Source: Kangiella marina | GTDB taxonomy: Bacteria > Pseudomonadota > Gammaproteobacteria > Enterobacterales > Kangiellaceae | Reading direction: 5' to 3' | Length of the DNA stretch: 64,000 nucleotides | NCBI RefSeq assembly: GCF_039541235.1 | Contig: NZ_BAABFV010000001.1 | Span: forward strand, 930,001 to 994,000 | Part shown: in pieces, positions 45,252 to 53,931 of the stretch | Position numbering within the stretch: position 1 is the stretch's first letter | Layout of the letters: each line of letters begins with the position of its first letter | Program-made: the position numbers and the translations under genes | Notes under the pieces: model-generated | What the model was told of the DNA's origin: nothing | Databases searched by the model: none | Seen by the model: the letters and a program-made list of their open reading frames with translations, nothing else

Positions 45252-45267
45252 TAACTGATGTCAGTTA
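45252..45267. promoter_or_regulatory. Palindrome in the amgK-lptD divergent region
   Basis: TAACTGA-TG-TCAGTTA: perfect 7-bp arms around two bases. It lies between divergent genes where an operator would be expected. No factor can be named. Confidence 0.35.
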
Positions 45268-45337
45268 CAAATCGTAAGCCCTTGAATCGACGGGCTGTTT
45301 ATTTTGTGACCAACCCGTAGAAAAACACGAAAAGTAC

Positions 45338-47707
45338 ATGGTAAGCAAGAAAGTCCGTTGGGTAAAATCTTTTTTAGCATCAACGGTCAGCGCAACGCTG
45401 GCTATTGCTGCTCTCCCGAGTGTTGCAGACGATGCGGCATCTGTGACTGATTCCGAAGAAAACACCTCGCAGCAAGACTCAGCCTCTAGCGACTCAAGCA
45501 ACGACTCAGTTCGACGCTACCAGTTTCCAGAGTTTAAAACCTGCCCCAGCCAAGCCGTGGAACCGATTCGCTATCAAGCGGGGATCAGTAACCCCCATGA
45601 GCCGATTCGCGTTTATTCGGATGAAGCGTCTCGCGAAGGCGATATGGCTTACCTCTCGGGCAACGTTAGAGTATCTCAGGATCAGCAAGAACTGACCGCT
45701 AATAGACTCATTGCCAACAATGTTGATAAGTCCTACCGCGCTGAAGGTGACTTATTATTCACCAACCAAAACTTTGTGGTCGGCGCGGATAGCCTCGATT
45801 ATTACTCCATCAAAGGCTCAACTGAAATTCAAAACACTCGCTATCACTTGTACAGTAACAATGCTAACGGTGAGGCTGATAATATTCGTGTTGATAATAA
45901 GCAATTATTAACATTGACTGATTCTGACTTTTCGACCTGTCCAGACGATCAGAAGAGCTGGGTCTTTGAGTCTGATGAAATCATTATCGACCGTGAAAGT
46001 GGTTGGGGGAAAGCGTACAACAGTGTGGTCAAGGTCGCTGGCATTCCAGTGTTTTATTTACCTTATATTACGTTCCCTGTGGACGACCGCCGCAAAACAG
46101 GTCTATTACCGCCCTCTTTTAGCAACTCTAACCGTAATGGTAGAGATCTCAGCGCCCCTTACTATATCAACTTGGCGCCTAATTACGATTTAACGCTGAC
46201 TCCACGCTACATGACCTCGCGTGGCTCAATGCTAGGCTCAGAGTTTCGTTATTTAACGGAACAGAATTCTGGCGAGCTGTTTTTTGAGTACCTGCCCGAT
46301 GATAAAGCTGCAACAGATAGTAATCCTGAGAATATCCCGGATCAACGTTGGCAGTACGATGTTAAACATTTAACTCAGTTTAGCGATAACTGGTCTAGCG
46401 GCATCGCAGCTCGAAAAGTCAGCGACGACGCTTTTTTTCAGGACTTCGGCGGCAGCATTCAAGACAGTAACCAAGACATACTGAGCCAAAATTTATACGT
46501 GCAATACCTCAGCAACGAATGGCTAATGCGCACAGAGTATCAAGACTGGCAGCTTCTCAACAGCCCGGTTGAGCGCTATACCATAGCACCCCGCGTTAAA
46601 CTGACGCGCTTTTTCGAACCCAATGAAAACGACTTTGAGGCAAAAATCCATACCGAATTGACACGTTTCGATAAAGACAATGCTGTCACTGCGGACAGGT
46701 ATCATGTTGAGCCATCTATTGGCTGGAGCCATGAAACCCTATACAGCTTCTTTCGACCTGAGTTGAGTTTCGCCTATACCCAATACGAACAAACCGATAC
46801 AGCAGGCATCGAACAAACCTTCGATCGTAGCCTACCAACACTATCAGTCGACACCGGTTTGTTCTTCGAGCGTACCCTCAACTTTGAAGATGGTGATATC
46901 ACACAAACGCTTGAACCGAGAGTTTTTTACCTCTACACCCCTTTTGAAGATCAACAAGGTATTGGTATTTACGACACCAGCTTGCCAACGTTTAACTTTA
47001 CACAACTATTCAGTCGCAACCGCTTCAGCGGCATCGACCGTATTGGTGACGCCAATCAAGTCAGTGGCGCCATCACCAGCCGCTTCCTCGATGAAGAAGG
47101 AAAAGAAAAAGCTTCGATATCCATTGGCCGAACCGTTTATTTGAAAGATCGTAAAGTCACTTTGTTAAATATGCCAGTTGAAACCAATAAACAATCTGGT
47201 TTATTGGCTGAGGTTAACTGGCGCTGGACAGACAATATTGAAGTCAAATCGGCGATTGAGTGGGACGATCAAACCAATGAAACCCAGCATGGGCTAGTAA
47301 ACCTTCACTATGAACCCAAAACTAACCACATTGTTAATCTTGGTCATCGTTATCGCAAGACCACAACCCGAACTCAGGAAGAGGCAGAGCTTGCATTTGC
47401 TTGGCCGATAGCCCAAGATTGGCGTCTTTTGGGTCGCTACAACCAAGATCTAACTGAAAATCGAACTAACGACTCCTTTCTTGGTCTAGAGTATGAGTCC
47501 TGCTGCTGGGCGGTTCGCGTAGTCGCAAGACGGTACATTAATATTCAACTGGATAGCCAAGGTGGGCTGGTGCCAAACCAACCTGACGAACATAGCTCAG
47601 GTGTGTATATCCAATTTGTTCTTAAAGGTGTGGGCAGTTTACGCGGCAGTACCACAGAATTTTTAGAAGACAGTATCTACGGATACGACGATTTATTAGG
47701 CAAATAG
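45338..47707 (+). CDS. lptD: LPS-assembly outer-membrane protein LptD
   Basis: Inserts lipopolysaccharide into the outer leaflet together with LptE. It has 789 residues. A signal peptide (cut near SVADDA) is followed by FKTCPSQ, an LptA-like N-terminal domain (IRVYSDEASREGDMAYLSGN) and STCPDD. A large beta-barrel follows, then the C-terminal cysteine pair ESCCWAVR. The four cysteines match the disulfide arrangement needed for LptD maturation. It is the first gene of lptD-surA-pdxA-rsmA, an order conserved from E. coli. Confidence 0.95.
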   Translation: MVSKKVRWVKSFLASTVSATLAIAALPSVADDAASVTDSEENTSQQDSASSDSSNDSVRRYQFPEFKTCPSQAVEPIRYQAGISNPHEPIRVYSDEASREGDMAYLSGNVRVSQDQQELTANRLIANNVDKSYRAEGDLLFTNQNFVVGADSLDYYSIKGSTEIQNTRYHLYSNNANGEADNIRVDNKQLLTLTDSDFSTCPDDQKSWVFESDEIIIDRESGWGKAYNSVVKVAGIPVFYLPYITFPVDDRRKTGLLPPSFSNSNRNGRDLSAPYYINLAPNYDLTLTPRYMTSRGSMLGSEFRYLTEQNSGELFFEYLPDDKAATDSNPENIPDQRWQYDVKHLTQFSDNWSSGIAARKVSDDAFFQDFGGSIQDSNQDILSQNLYVQYLSNEWLMRTEYQDWQLLNSPVERYTIAPRVKLTRFFEPNENDFEAKIHTELTRFDKDNAVTADRYHVEPSIGWSHETLYSFFRPELSFAYTQYEQTDTAGIEQTFDRSLPTLSVDTGLFFERTLNFEDGDITQTLEPRVFYLYTPFEDQQGIGIYDTSLPTFNFTQLFSRNRFSGIDRIGDANQVSGAITSRFLDEEGKEKASISIGRTVYLKDRKVTLLNMPVETNKQSGLLAEVNWRWTDNIEVKSAIEWDDQTNETQHGLVNLHYEPKTNHIVNLGHRYRKTTTRTQEEAELAFAWPIAQDWRLLGRYNQDLTENRTNDSFLGLEYESCCWAVRVVARRYINIQLDSQGGLVPNQPDEHSSGVYIQFVLKGVGSLRGSTTEFLEDSIYGYDDLLGK

Positions 47708-47708
47708 T

Positions 47709-49010
47709 ATGACATTGAGACATTTGATTTCGGCTTGCTTGTTGGCTGCTACATTAATGACATTAGCGCCACAAAACGCTGTTAGCGCGGAAACCATCGA
47801 TAAAGTGATCGCACACGTCGACCAAGACGTGATTTTGCAAAGCGAGCTTGATCGTAAAGTCATTCAAGCTCAGGACCAAATTCTAGCCAGAGGCGGTCAA
47901 CTACCGCCTGAAAATATCTTAAAAAAAGAGTTATTAGAACAACTGATCATTCAGAGCCTTCAGTATCAAATGGCCACTCGCGCGGGTATGCAAGTGCAAC
48001 CTGGCGAATTACAACAGTTTGCGACTCAGGTCGCGCAACAAAATAATATGTCCGTTGAAGAGTTTCGCTTACAGATACAAAGTAAGGGGCTTGCTTGGGA
48101 GCTATTTCTCAGCGACTTACATAAAGAAATCATTACGTCGCGCTTCAGAGATGCCTTTGTTCAACGTCGTATCAAAATTAGTGATAAAGAGATCGACTCA
48201 CTGGTTCAAGCGATGAATGCGAAAAGCCAAGTTGAATACAAGCTTGGGCACATCTTACTATCCGTCGATGAGAATGCCTCAGATGCAGAAATAGCAACAG
48301 CAAAGGCTAAGTCCTTAGATATTGCAAACCAGCTTAAACAAGGAGCTGACTTTGAAGCTATGGCTGTCAAGCACTCGGATGGCTCGAACGCGAGTAGCGG
48401 TGGAGATTTTGGTTGGAATAGCGAACAAAGCCTTCCTGAACTTTTTAGAACTCCGGTTTATTATTTAGAGCGCGGTAAAGTATCCACTCCAATCCGCAGT
48501 CCAGCCGGCTTTCATATATTAAAACTATACGACAAGCGTGGCGATCTTGAACATGTGGTGCAACAAACGAAGTCGCGTCATATTTTAGTTCGCCCTGACG
48601 CCATTACCACAGAGCAAGATGCCATAGACCTACTCAACCATATTCGCGAGCAAGTTTTAGCAGGTGAAGTTGAGTTCGCAAACATGGCAAAAAAGCACTC
48701 TGACGATCCTGGCTCTGCGAATGTAGGCGGAGAATTAGGTTGGAATAATGTCGGAGCTTTTGATCCCACTTTTGAAGAAACGTTAAGCAGCTTATCCATT
48801 AACGAGATTAGTGACCCTTTTCAAAGCAGCTTTGGCTGGCACATTGTACAGCTCACAGGTCAGCGCCAAGATGACCAGTCTGAAGATATGAAGCGCCAAC
48901 AAGCTGCGAAAATACTCCGTCAGAGAAAGTTCTCAGAAGAAGTGGAAAACTGGATCCGTGAGATTCGTGATGAAGCCTACGTCAAAAAAGTTGTTGAAGA
49001 AGAGGCTTAA
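47709..49010 (+). CDS. surA: Periplasmic chaperone and peptidyl-prolyl isomerase SurA
   Basis: Escorts outer-membrane proteins, including LptD, to the BAM complex. It has 433 residues. A signal peptide (cut after NAVSA) is followed by an N-terminal chaperone domain (KVIAHVDQDVILQSELDRK). Two parvulin domains are seen as YKLGHILLSVDE...GGDFGWNSEQSLP and SRHILVRPDA...GGELGWNNVGAFDP. A C-terminal helix follows. It lies one base after lptD. Confidence 0.96.
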   Translation: MTLRHLISACLLAATLMTLAPQNAVSAETIDKVIAHVDQDVILQSELDRKVIQAQDQILARGGQLPPENILKKELLEQLIIQSLQYQMATRAGMQVQPGELQQFATQVAQQNNMSVEEFRLQIQSKGLAWELFLSDLHKEIITSRFRDAFVQRRIKISDKEIDSLVQAMNAKSQVEYKLGHILLSVDENASDAEIATAKAKSLDIANQLKQGADFEAMAVKHSDGSNASSGGDFGWNSEQSLPELFRTPVYYLERGKVSTPIRSPAGFHILKLYDKRGDLEHVVQQTKSRHILVRPDAITTEQDAIDLLNHIREQVLAGEVEFANMAKKHSDDPGSANVGGELGWNNVGAFDPTFEETLSSLSINEISDPFQSSFGWHIVQLTGQRQDDQSEDMKRQQAAKILRQRKFSEEVENWIREIRDEAYVKKVVEEEA

Positions 49011-49039
49011 TTTACTCCTCAATGTCCCAAGGACATGGC

Positions 49040-50041
49040 ATGGATAGTGCTAAAATACTGATTACGGCGGGCGAACCCGCCGGCATCGGTCCTGAAATAC
49101 TGGTAAAAATGGCGCAGCTTGAATGCGATGATCAATTAATCGTCTGTGCCGATCCCGCGCTTCTTGAGCAAGCAGCGAACCTTCTTAAGCTCCCTCTAAA
49201 ACTGACAGAGTTTATACCTCAGTCTAAAGCTGTGAAACACCGTCCCGGTCACTTATGGTGTATTCCTCTGTCACTCCACTCAAAAGTGACGTTTGGGCAA
49301 CTCGATGTCTCTAATGCAAACTATGTGCTGGACACTCTAAAAACCGCCAACGATCTGGCGCTGAGCGGTCAAGTCGATGCTATTTTGACTGGTCCTGTAC
49401 ACAAAGGGATCATCAATGATTCTGGATTAAAGTTTTCAGGGCACACTGAATTTTTTGCTGAGCACAGTGGCTGCAAAAAAGTCGTTATGATGCTCGCCTG
49501 CGATGGCTTGAGAGTAACGCTAGCCACCACTCATTTACCATTGCGCGACGTAGCTGACGCTATCACCCCACAGCTATTGACTGAAGTACTAACCGTGGTT
49601 GATACAGAACTCCGCAGTAAGTTTTCAATTCAGCACCCGCGAATTTTAATCTGTGGTCTCAATCCTCATGCCGGTGAAAATGATCACTTAGGCACCGAAG
49701 AGTCTCGCATTATTATCCCAACGCTAGATCAACTTCGAGACACATTAAATGCAGAATTAATTGGCCCATTACCTGCAGATACAGCCTTTCAACCCAATAA
49801 AATTAAAGATATTGACTGCGTATTGGCCATGTATCACGACCAAGGTCTACCGACTCTCAAGTACAAAGGCTTCGGTAATGCTGTTAATGTCACCCTAGGG
49901 TTGCCTTACATACGCACATCTGTCGACCATGGCACCGGCCTTGATATCGCCGGACAAAACATTGCGGATATCGGAAGCATGCAATATACGTTACAATTCA
50001 CTCAAGATCTGATTAGACGCAGCAAACAGCAGTCACACTAA
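49040..50041 (+). CDS. pdxA: 4-hydroxythreonine-4-phosphate dehydrogenase PdxA
   Basis: An NAD-dependent step in pyridoxal phosphate synthesis. It has about 333 residues. Motifs are TAGEPAGIGPEI, GHTEFFAEHSG, ATTHLPLRDVADAI (metal-binding His), CGLNPHAGENDHLG and AMYHDQGLPTLKYKGFG. The start used has AAGGA six bases before it; another ATG lies six codons upstream at 49022. It sits between surA and rsmA as in E. coli. Confidence 0.95.
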   Translation: MDSAKILITAGEPAGIGPEILVKMAQLECDDQLIVCADPALLEQAANLLKLPLKLTEFIPQSKAVKHRPGHLWCIPLSLHSKVTFGQLDVSNANYVLDTLKTANDLALSGQVDAILTGPVHKGIINDSGLKFSGHTEFFAEHSGCKKVVMMLACDGLRVTLATTHLPLRDVADAITPQLLTEVLTVVDTELRSKFSIQHPRILICGLNPHAGENDHLGTEESRIIIPTLDQLRDTLNAELIGPLPADTAFQPNKIKDIDCVLAMYHDQGLPTLKYKGFGNAVNVTLGLPYIRTSVDHGTGLDIAGQNIADIGSMQYTLQFTQDLIRRSKQQSH

Positions 50042-50043
50042 CC

Positions 50044-50853
50044 ATGCCAAACTCAAAAATTGTCCAAGGCCACCAAGCTAGAAAACGCTTTGGTCAAAAC
50101 TTTTTATCCGACAACCACTATATTGATAAGATCATAACGTCTATTGCTCCACAGAAAGATGATCATATTGTCGAGATTGGCCCTGGTCTAGGCGCAATCA
50201 CTGAACACTTAGTTGAACAAGCCGGTAGTCTTGACGTTGTTGAGCTTGATAGGGACTTAATACCAAGGCTGCAAGAGAGGTTTGCTCAACAGGATAACTT
50301 TTCCATTCATCAAAGCGACGCATTAAAGTTCGATTTTACCCAGCTGAAAACCTCAAATGAGAAACTTAGAATTGTTGGCAACTTGCCATATAACATTTCG
50401 ACACCGCTAATATTTCACCTGCTTGATCAGCGCCATGTTATTCATGACATGTATTTTATGCTGCAGAAAGAGGTCGTTGAGCGACTTTGTGCCGCGCCTT
50501 GCAGCAAACAGTATGGCCGTCTTAGTGTCATGACCCAATATTTTTGCCAAACCGCAATGCTATTCGTCGTCCCACCTGGTGCCTTTTCACCAGCACCTAA
50601 AGTTGACTCCGCTATCGTTCGATTGAAGCCCCATGATAGTATTGCTAACCCAGTACAAGATACGAAACTGCTTTCACAAATAGTAACAGCAGCCTTTAAT
50701 CAGCGTAGAAAAACCATTAGAAATAGCCTCAAAGACTGGCTCTCGGCGGATGACTTTGCAACCATCGGACTAAATGCCACAGAAAGAGCTGAGCGCTTAT
50801 CTTTGCAAGACTTCATCACTATTTGCCACTACCTAGAAAATCAAAAGCCATAA
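50044..50853 (+). CDS. rsmA: 16S rRNA dimethyladenosine transferase RsmA (KsgA)
   Basis: Dimethylates two adjacent adenines near the 3' end of 16S rRNA. It has 269 residues. KRFGQNFLSD, the SAM site EIGPGLGAITEHL, and the catalytic GNLPYNISTPLIFHLL are all intact. The gene begins two bases after pdxA and ends at a terminator. In E. coli apaG and apaH follow; here they do not. Confidence 0.96.
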   Translation: MPNSKIVQGHQARKRFGQNFLSDNHYIDKIITSIAPQKDDHIVEIGPGLGAITEHLVEQAGSLDVVELDRDLIPRLQERFAQQDNFSIHQSDALKFDFTQLKTSNEKLRIVGNLPYNISTPLIFHLLDQRHVIHDMYFMLQKEVVERLCAAPCSKQYGRLSVMTQYFCQTAMLFVVPPGAFSPAPKVDSAIVRLKPHDSIANPVQDTKLLSQIVTAAFNQRRKTIRNSLKDWLSADDFATIGLNATERAERLSLQDFITICHYLENQKP

Positions 50854-50881
50854 AAAAAATGTGGACTTCTTCACATTTTTT
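50854..50881 (+). terminator. Rho-independent terminator after rsmA
   Basis: AAAAAATGTG (50854-50863) pairs with CACATTTTTT (50872-50881) around an eight-base loop. It begins right after the stop codon. Confidence 0.85.
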
Positions 50882-50928
50882 GCTTAGTCTAATCTTATAC
50901 AGGGAGCGTTATTGTAGAGGAGCGGGCT

Positions 50929-51252
50929 ATGAGAATCGAACAAGACGGTAAGTCAAAAAAAATCTCTATAAAAGGCCAGGGTCCAAGCGACGCCAGACGT
51001 TTTTTTAGAGTAGCTATACACCTTCCTGTTGCCATTAGGCAACAAAACTCTGATGTGCTTATTTCCGAGAGTGTCGACATTTCTGAAGGCGGGTTATTGG
51101 TCAAAAACAACCAAGTAAGCAAGCTGAAGAAAGGAGATACCGTGAAAGTTCACATAGAAGGTATATTAGGCGAAGATCAGGACCACATGGTTCTTCATCC
51201 AATGCGAGTTATTCGTGTTGAAGAAGACCACATTGCTCTTGAGTTTGTCTAA
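50929..51252 (+). CDS. PilZ domain protein (candidate c-di-GMP receptor)
   Basis: A 107-residue single-domain protein. Both c-di-GMP-binding motifs are present: R-x-x-x-R in ARRFFRVAI and D-x-S-x-x-G in VDISEGGLLV. It is therefore likely to bind the messenger rather than be a degenerate PilZ. The effector target is unknown. RBS AGGAG precedes the ATG. It is monocistronic, between the rsmA terminator and a long gene-free stretch. Confidence 0.88.
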   Translation: MRIEQDGKSKKISIKGQGPSDARRFFRVAIHLPVAIRQQNSDVLISESVDISEGGLLVKNNQVSKLKKGDTVKVHIEGILGEDQDHMVLHPMRVIRVEEDHIALEFV

Positions 51253-51530
51253 TTAATTAGAGATTATTAGAGACTAGAGCAGTTGATGTCTCCCTAATGC
51301 AAGCAGCACTAGGGTAAAGCGTTCTGTATCACTGATACAGTGTACCTATGAGAAGTTCATCACACCCAAACGGTCACCTCTTGGATAAGCTTACGTAGCA
51401 GTATTAAGCTGTGAGCAATAAGCACGACTAATCGGCACCAACAGCTAGCGCTAAGCATTAGATACACTAGGGGTAGTGACAATAACAGAATCTAATAACA
51501 AGTTTGGGCGGCGTACTTAGCCGCTTTTTA
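51253..51530 (+). ncRNA. Possible structured RNA or pyrE leader, unidentified
   Basis: The 390-base stretch 51253-51642 has no plausible gene. CTAATGC (51294-51300) is complementary to GCATTAG (51455-51461) across 154 bases. Inside lies a perfect CTGTATC-ACT-GATACAG hairpin (51324-51340). After it comes CACTA-GGGG-TAGTG (51465-51478), then a terminator-like hairpin with a T-tract (51508-51530). It matches no RNA family I can recognise. It could equally be a pyrE attenuator leader or spacer. Confidence 0.35.
51508..51530 (+). terminator. Terminator or attenuator upstream of pyrE
   Basis: GCGGC (51508-51512), a seven-base loop, GCCGC (51520-51524), then TTTTTA. It stands about 115 bases before the pyrE ATG. 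In E. coli pyrE is controlled by attenuation at a similar leader terminator, so this may be regulatory. Confidence 0.6.
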
Positions 51531-51642
51531 TTTCTGACCTTCTCAGCTTAAGCCCCACCGCTCTCCCATCAGCCCAGTTTTTTTTCATCCGAAATCAGGT
51601 TATTATAGATAACTGAGAACTCTAATCTTCAGCACAAAAGCC

Positions 51643-52287
51643 ATGCATGACTACCAAAAGCAATTTATTGAGCTTGCTCTATCTAAAAATGTTCTTAAAT
51701 TCGGTGAATTCACCTTAAAAAGCGGCAGAAAAAGCCCGTATTTCTTTAACACAGGACTGTTTGATAATGGCGCAGATCTGGCGCAACTAGGGCGTTGTTA
51801 TGCCCAAACCATTGTACAAAACACGATTCCTTTCGACGTTATTTTTGGACCCGCTTATAAAGGCATACCTCTGGTAAGTTGTACAACGATGGCACTATCC
51901 GATCATCATCATATTCATGCTCCTTATAGCTTTAACCGAAAGGAAGCTAAAAAACATGGCGAGGGCGGCAATATTGTGGGTAGCCCATTAAACGGTGACG
52001 TTTTGATTATTGATGATGTCATCAGTGCTGGCACGGCTATCCGTGAGTCTATTGACATTATCAAGCAAAACGGAGCAACTCCAAAAGCCGTTCTGATTGC
52101 GCTTGACCGTCAAGAAAAAGGCACTGGCAACTTATCGGCAGTTCAAGAAGTTGAACAAGATTACGGAATTCCAGTATTTTCTATTATAAAGTTATCGGAT
52201 CTGCTAAATTATTTAAAAAATCACCCGACATTTAGTGACTATTACCCAAAAGTCTTAGCCTACAGAGAGGCTTATGGTGTTGAGTAA
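51643..52287 (+). CDS. pyrE: Orotate phosphoribosyltransferase
   Basis: Converts orotate and PRPP to OMP in pyrimidine synthesis. It has 214 residues. [19 protein letters not shown] at the start, [12 protein letters not shown], the flexible loop [13 protein letters not shown] and the PRPP-binding [18 protein letters not shown] are all present. It lies near slmA and coaBC, as in E. coli. Confidence 0.96.
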   Translation: MHDYQKQFIELALSKNVLKFGEFTLKSGRKSPYFFNTGLFDNGADLAQLGRCYAQTIVQNTIPFDVIFGPAYKGIPLVSCTTMALSDHHHIHAPYSFNRKEAKKHGEGGNIVGSPLNGDVLIIDDVISAGTAIRESIDIIKQNGATPKAVLIALDRQEKGTGNLSAVQEVEQDYGIPVFSIIKLSDLLNYLKNHPTFSDYYPKVLAYREAYGVE

Positions 52288-52332
52288 TCATCTATACGTG
52301 TCGTTGATGCAAGAATCCCCCATTGGAGCACT

Positions 52333-53301
52333 ATGAGTCTGAAGCATATATTATTACTGTTCACTCTCACTTTCATCGCTACAACAGTCGATGCTAAAAA
52401 CTTTTATCGCTACAAAGATAGTAATGGTCGGCTGGTGGTAAAAGATTATCTACCTAATTCGGCTCTCAAGTCTGGGTATGACGTTATTAACGAAAGCGGT
52501 CGGCTAATTGAGCGAGTGCCCCCCGTGATGACGGCTAAAGAAAAACATGCAGAGTTATTACGCCAACAGAAACTAGCTGAGCAAGAAGAAAAAGCCCGTA
52601 AAGCTCGCCAACATGACCGAATGTTATTGCGCCAATACCGTACTATTGAGGATATCAAGCGGACAGAAGATAACCAAACAGCCTCACTAAAAATTAATAT
52701 ATCAATTCTTCAAGGCCATAACAAAACCCTCGAAAAAAAATTAGCAGATCTACAAGCAAGTGCTGCAAATTATGAGCGTGAGGGTAAAGCCGTACCTAAA
52801 GCCACTCTGAATCAGATTGAAGCGACAAAAGAGCAAGAAGCTGAAAATATTGCCTCAATTGAACGCTATCAACAGCAAGAAGCGTCCATTCGAGAGCAAT
52901 TCCAAGCTGACTTAGTTCGCTTTAAAGAGCTTCAAGCAATGAGAATGGTTGAGGAGTACGCACGAGGACAGAGTCAAGATCTGTTAACAACAACCGTTAT
53001 GTGTAATAACTCTAATGAGTGTGAGCGCTCATGGAAATTAGCCCAAATTTTTGCTCACGAAAATGCTTCAAACAAACTGGAAATTGTGACCGACAGTTTG
53101 ATTATCTCCAGCAAACCTCAAGCTGACGATCAACTGGGACTTTCTATCACTAGAATACCAGCTAAAGAGCAGTCGATGCAGATAGTCTTAGAAGTTCAAT
53201 GCATGGACAATGATGCAGGACAAAAGCTCTGCAACAGTGACGCTGTAACAGAGCTAAAACAAGACTTTGTTCAATACGTCTCGCAACAGAACAACATATA
53301 A
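52333..53301 (+). CDS. Exported DUF4124 protein with coiled coil
   Basis: A 322-residue protein. A signal peptide (ILLLFTLTFIATTVDA, cut after VDA) is followed by a DUF4124 domain (NFYRYKDSNGRLVVKDYLP). A long helical region at about residues 60-210 is rich in Lys, Glu and Gln and looks like a coiled coil. A C-terminal globular part with cysteines (MCNNSNECERSW, VQCMDND, LCNSD) follows. The function is unknown; the layout suggests a periplasmic structural role. It ends four bases from the convergent slmA with no visible terminator between. Confidence 0.78.
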   Translation: MSLKHILLLFTLTFIATTVDAKNFYRYKDSNGRLVVKDYLPNSALKSGYDVINESGRLIERVPPVMTAKEKHAELLRQQKLAEQEEKARKARQHDRMLLRQYRTIEDIKRTEDNQTASLKINISILQGHNKTLEKKLADLQASAANYEREGKAVPKATLNQIEATKEQEAENIASIERYQQQEASIREQFQADLVRFKELQAMRMVEEYARGQSQDLLTTTVMCNNSNECERSWKLAQIFAHENASNKLEIVTDSLIISSKPQADDQLGLSITRIPAKEQSMQIVLEVQCMDNDAGQKLCNSDAVTELKQDFVQYVSQQNNI

Positions 53302-53305
53302 AAGA

Positions 53306-53899
53306 TTAGTCGATAGCAGTTGTCGCCTGTAATAGCTGCCACTGGTTTTCCCAGCTTGCCAATGGCGACTGAGTGAAGTCTGTTCTTACATACTGTTGAA
53401 TGCGCCCTTCAACCACAGCCACTAATAAATTGGCACGGCTGCCGATTTCAGGGGTGTACTTACCCATAGTTGCCACTTCATGCTGTCGAAATAACTGTTT
53501 AATTTGTGTCTCGACCCGATTGAATAACTGGCTGATACGCCCACGAAGACGCTCATGCTCACCAGACAAGGCTTCCCCCGTTAACAAACGACAAATCCCA
53601 GGGTTTCGGCTTGCAAAAGTTAAAATCAAGCTTAGTGTTTGCTGGCACTGAGTGTTTATATCGCCCTGTTCCTTTGCAATAAGATTCATGCGAGAAAATA
53701 TTGCTTCCTCAGTAAACTCAATAAGGCCCTCAAACATTCTTGCTTTACTCGGAAAATGTCGATATAAGGCCGCCTCAGAAACGCCCACCTCTTTCGCAAG
53801 TTTCGCCGTTGTAATCCTCTCCCCAGGATCTTTCTCAAGCATTAATGCTAATGCCTGTAAAATTTCATTCTTTCTCTTGGATGAGTTTTTAGTTGTCAT
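53306..53899 (-). CDS. slmA: Nucleoid occlusion factor SlmA
   Basis: A TetR-type DNA-binding protein that blocks FtsZ ring assembly over the chromosome. It has 197 residues. The helix-turn-helix is ITTAKLAKEVGVSEAALYRHFPSKARMFEGL, where the key segment VGVSEAALYRHF is nearly invariant in SlmA. NRVETQIKQLFR further on also fits. Position beside pyrE and coaBC is as in E. coli. The phosphomannomutase gene upstream on the same strand is 33 bases away. Confidence 0.93.
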   Translation of the reverse strand: MTTKNSSKRKNEILQALALMLEKDPGERITTAKLAKEVGVSEAALYRHFPSKARMFEGLIEFTEEAIFSRMNLIAKEQGDINTQCQQTLSLILTFASRNPGICRLLTGEALSGEHERLRGRISQLFNRVETQIKQLFRQHEVATMGKYTPEIGSRANLLVAVVEGRIQQYVRTDFTQSPLASWENQWQLLQATTAID

Positions 53900-53931
53900 G
53901 TGTCTCTCAGATTTCTGTTTAAAATTTAATG

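Noticed and set aside
51324-51340. CTGTATCACTGATACAG as a LexA (SOS) box
   Set aside because: The CTGT and ACAG arms are nine bases apart, while the gammaproteobacterial LexA site has eight. It is also not next to a damage-response gene. I keep it only as a hairpin.
51253-51530. c-di-GMP riboswitch downstream of the PilZ gene
   Set aside because: I do not find the conserved core of the GEMM-I class, and the region follows rather than precedes the PilZ gene.
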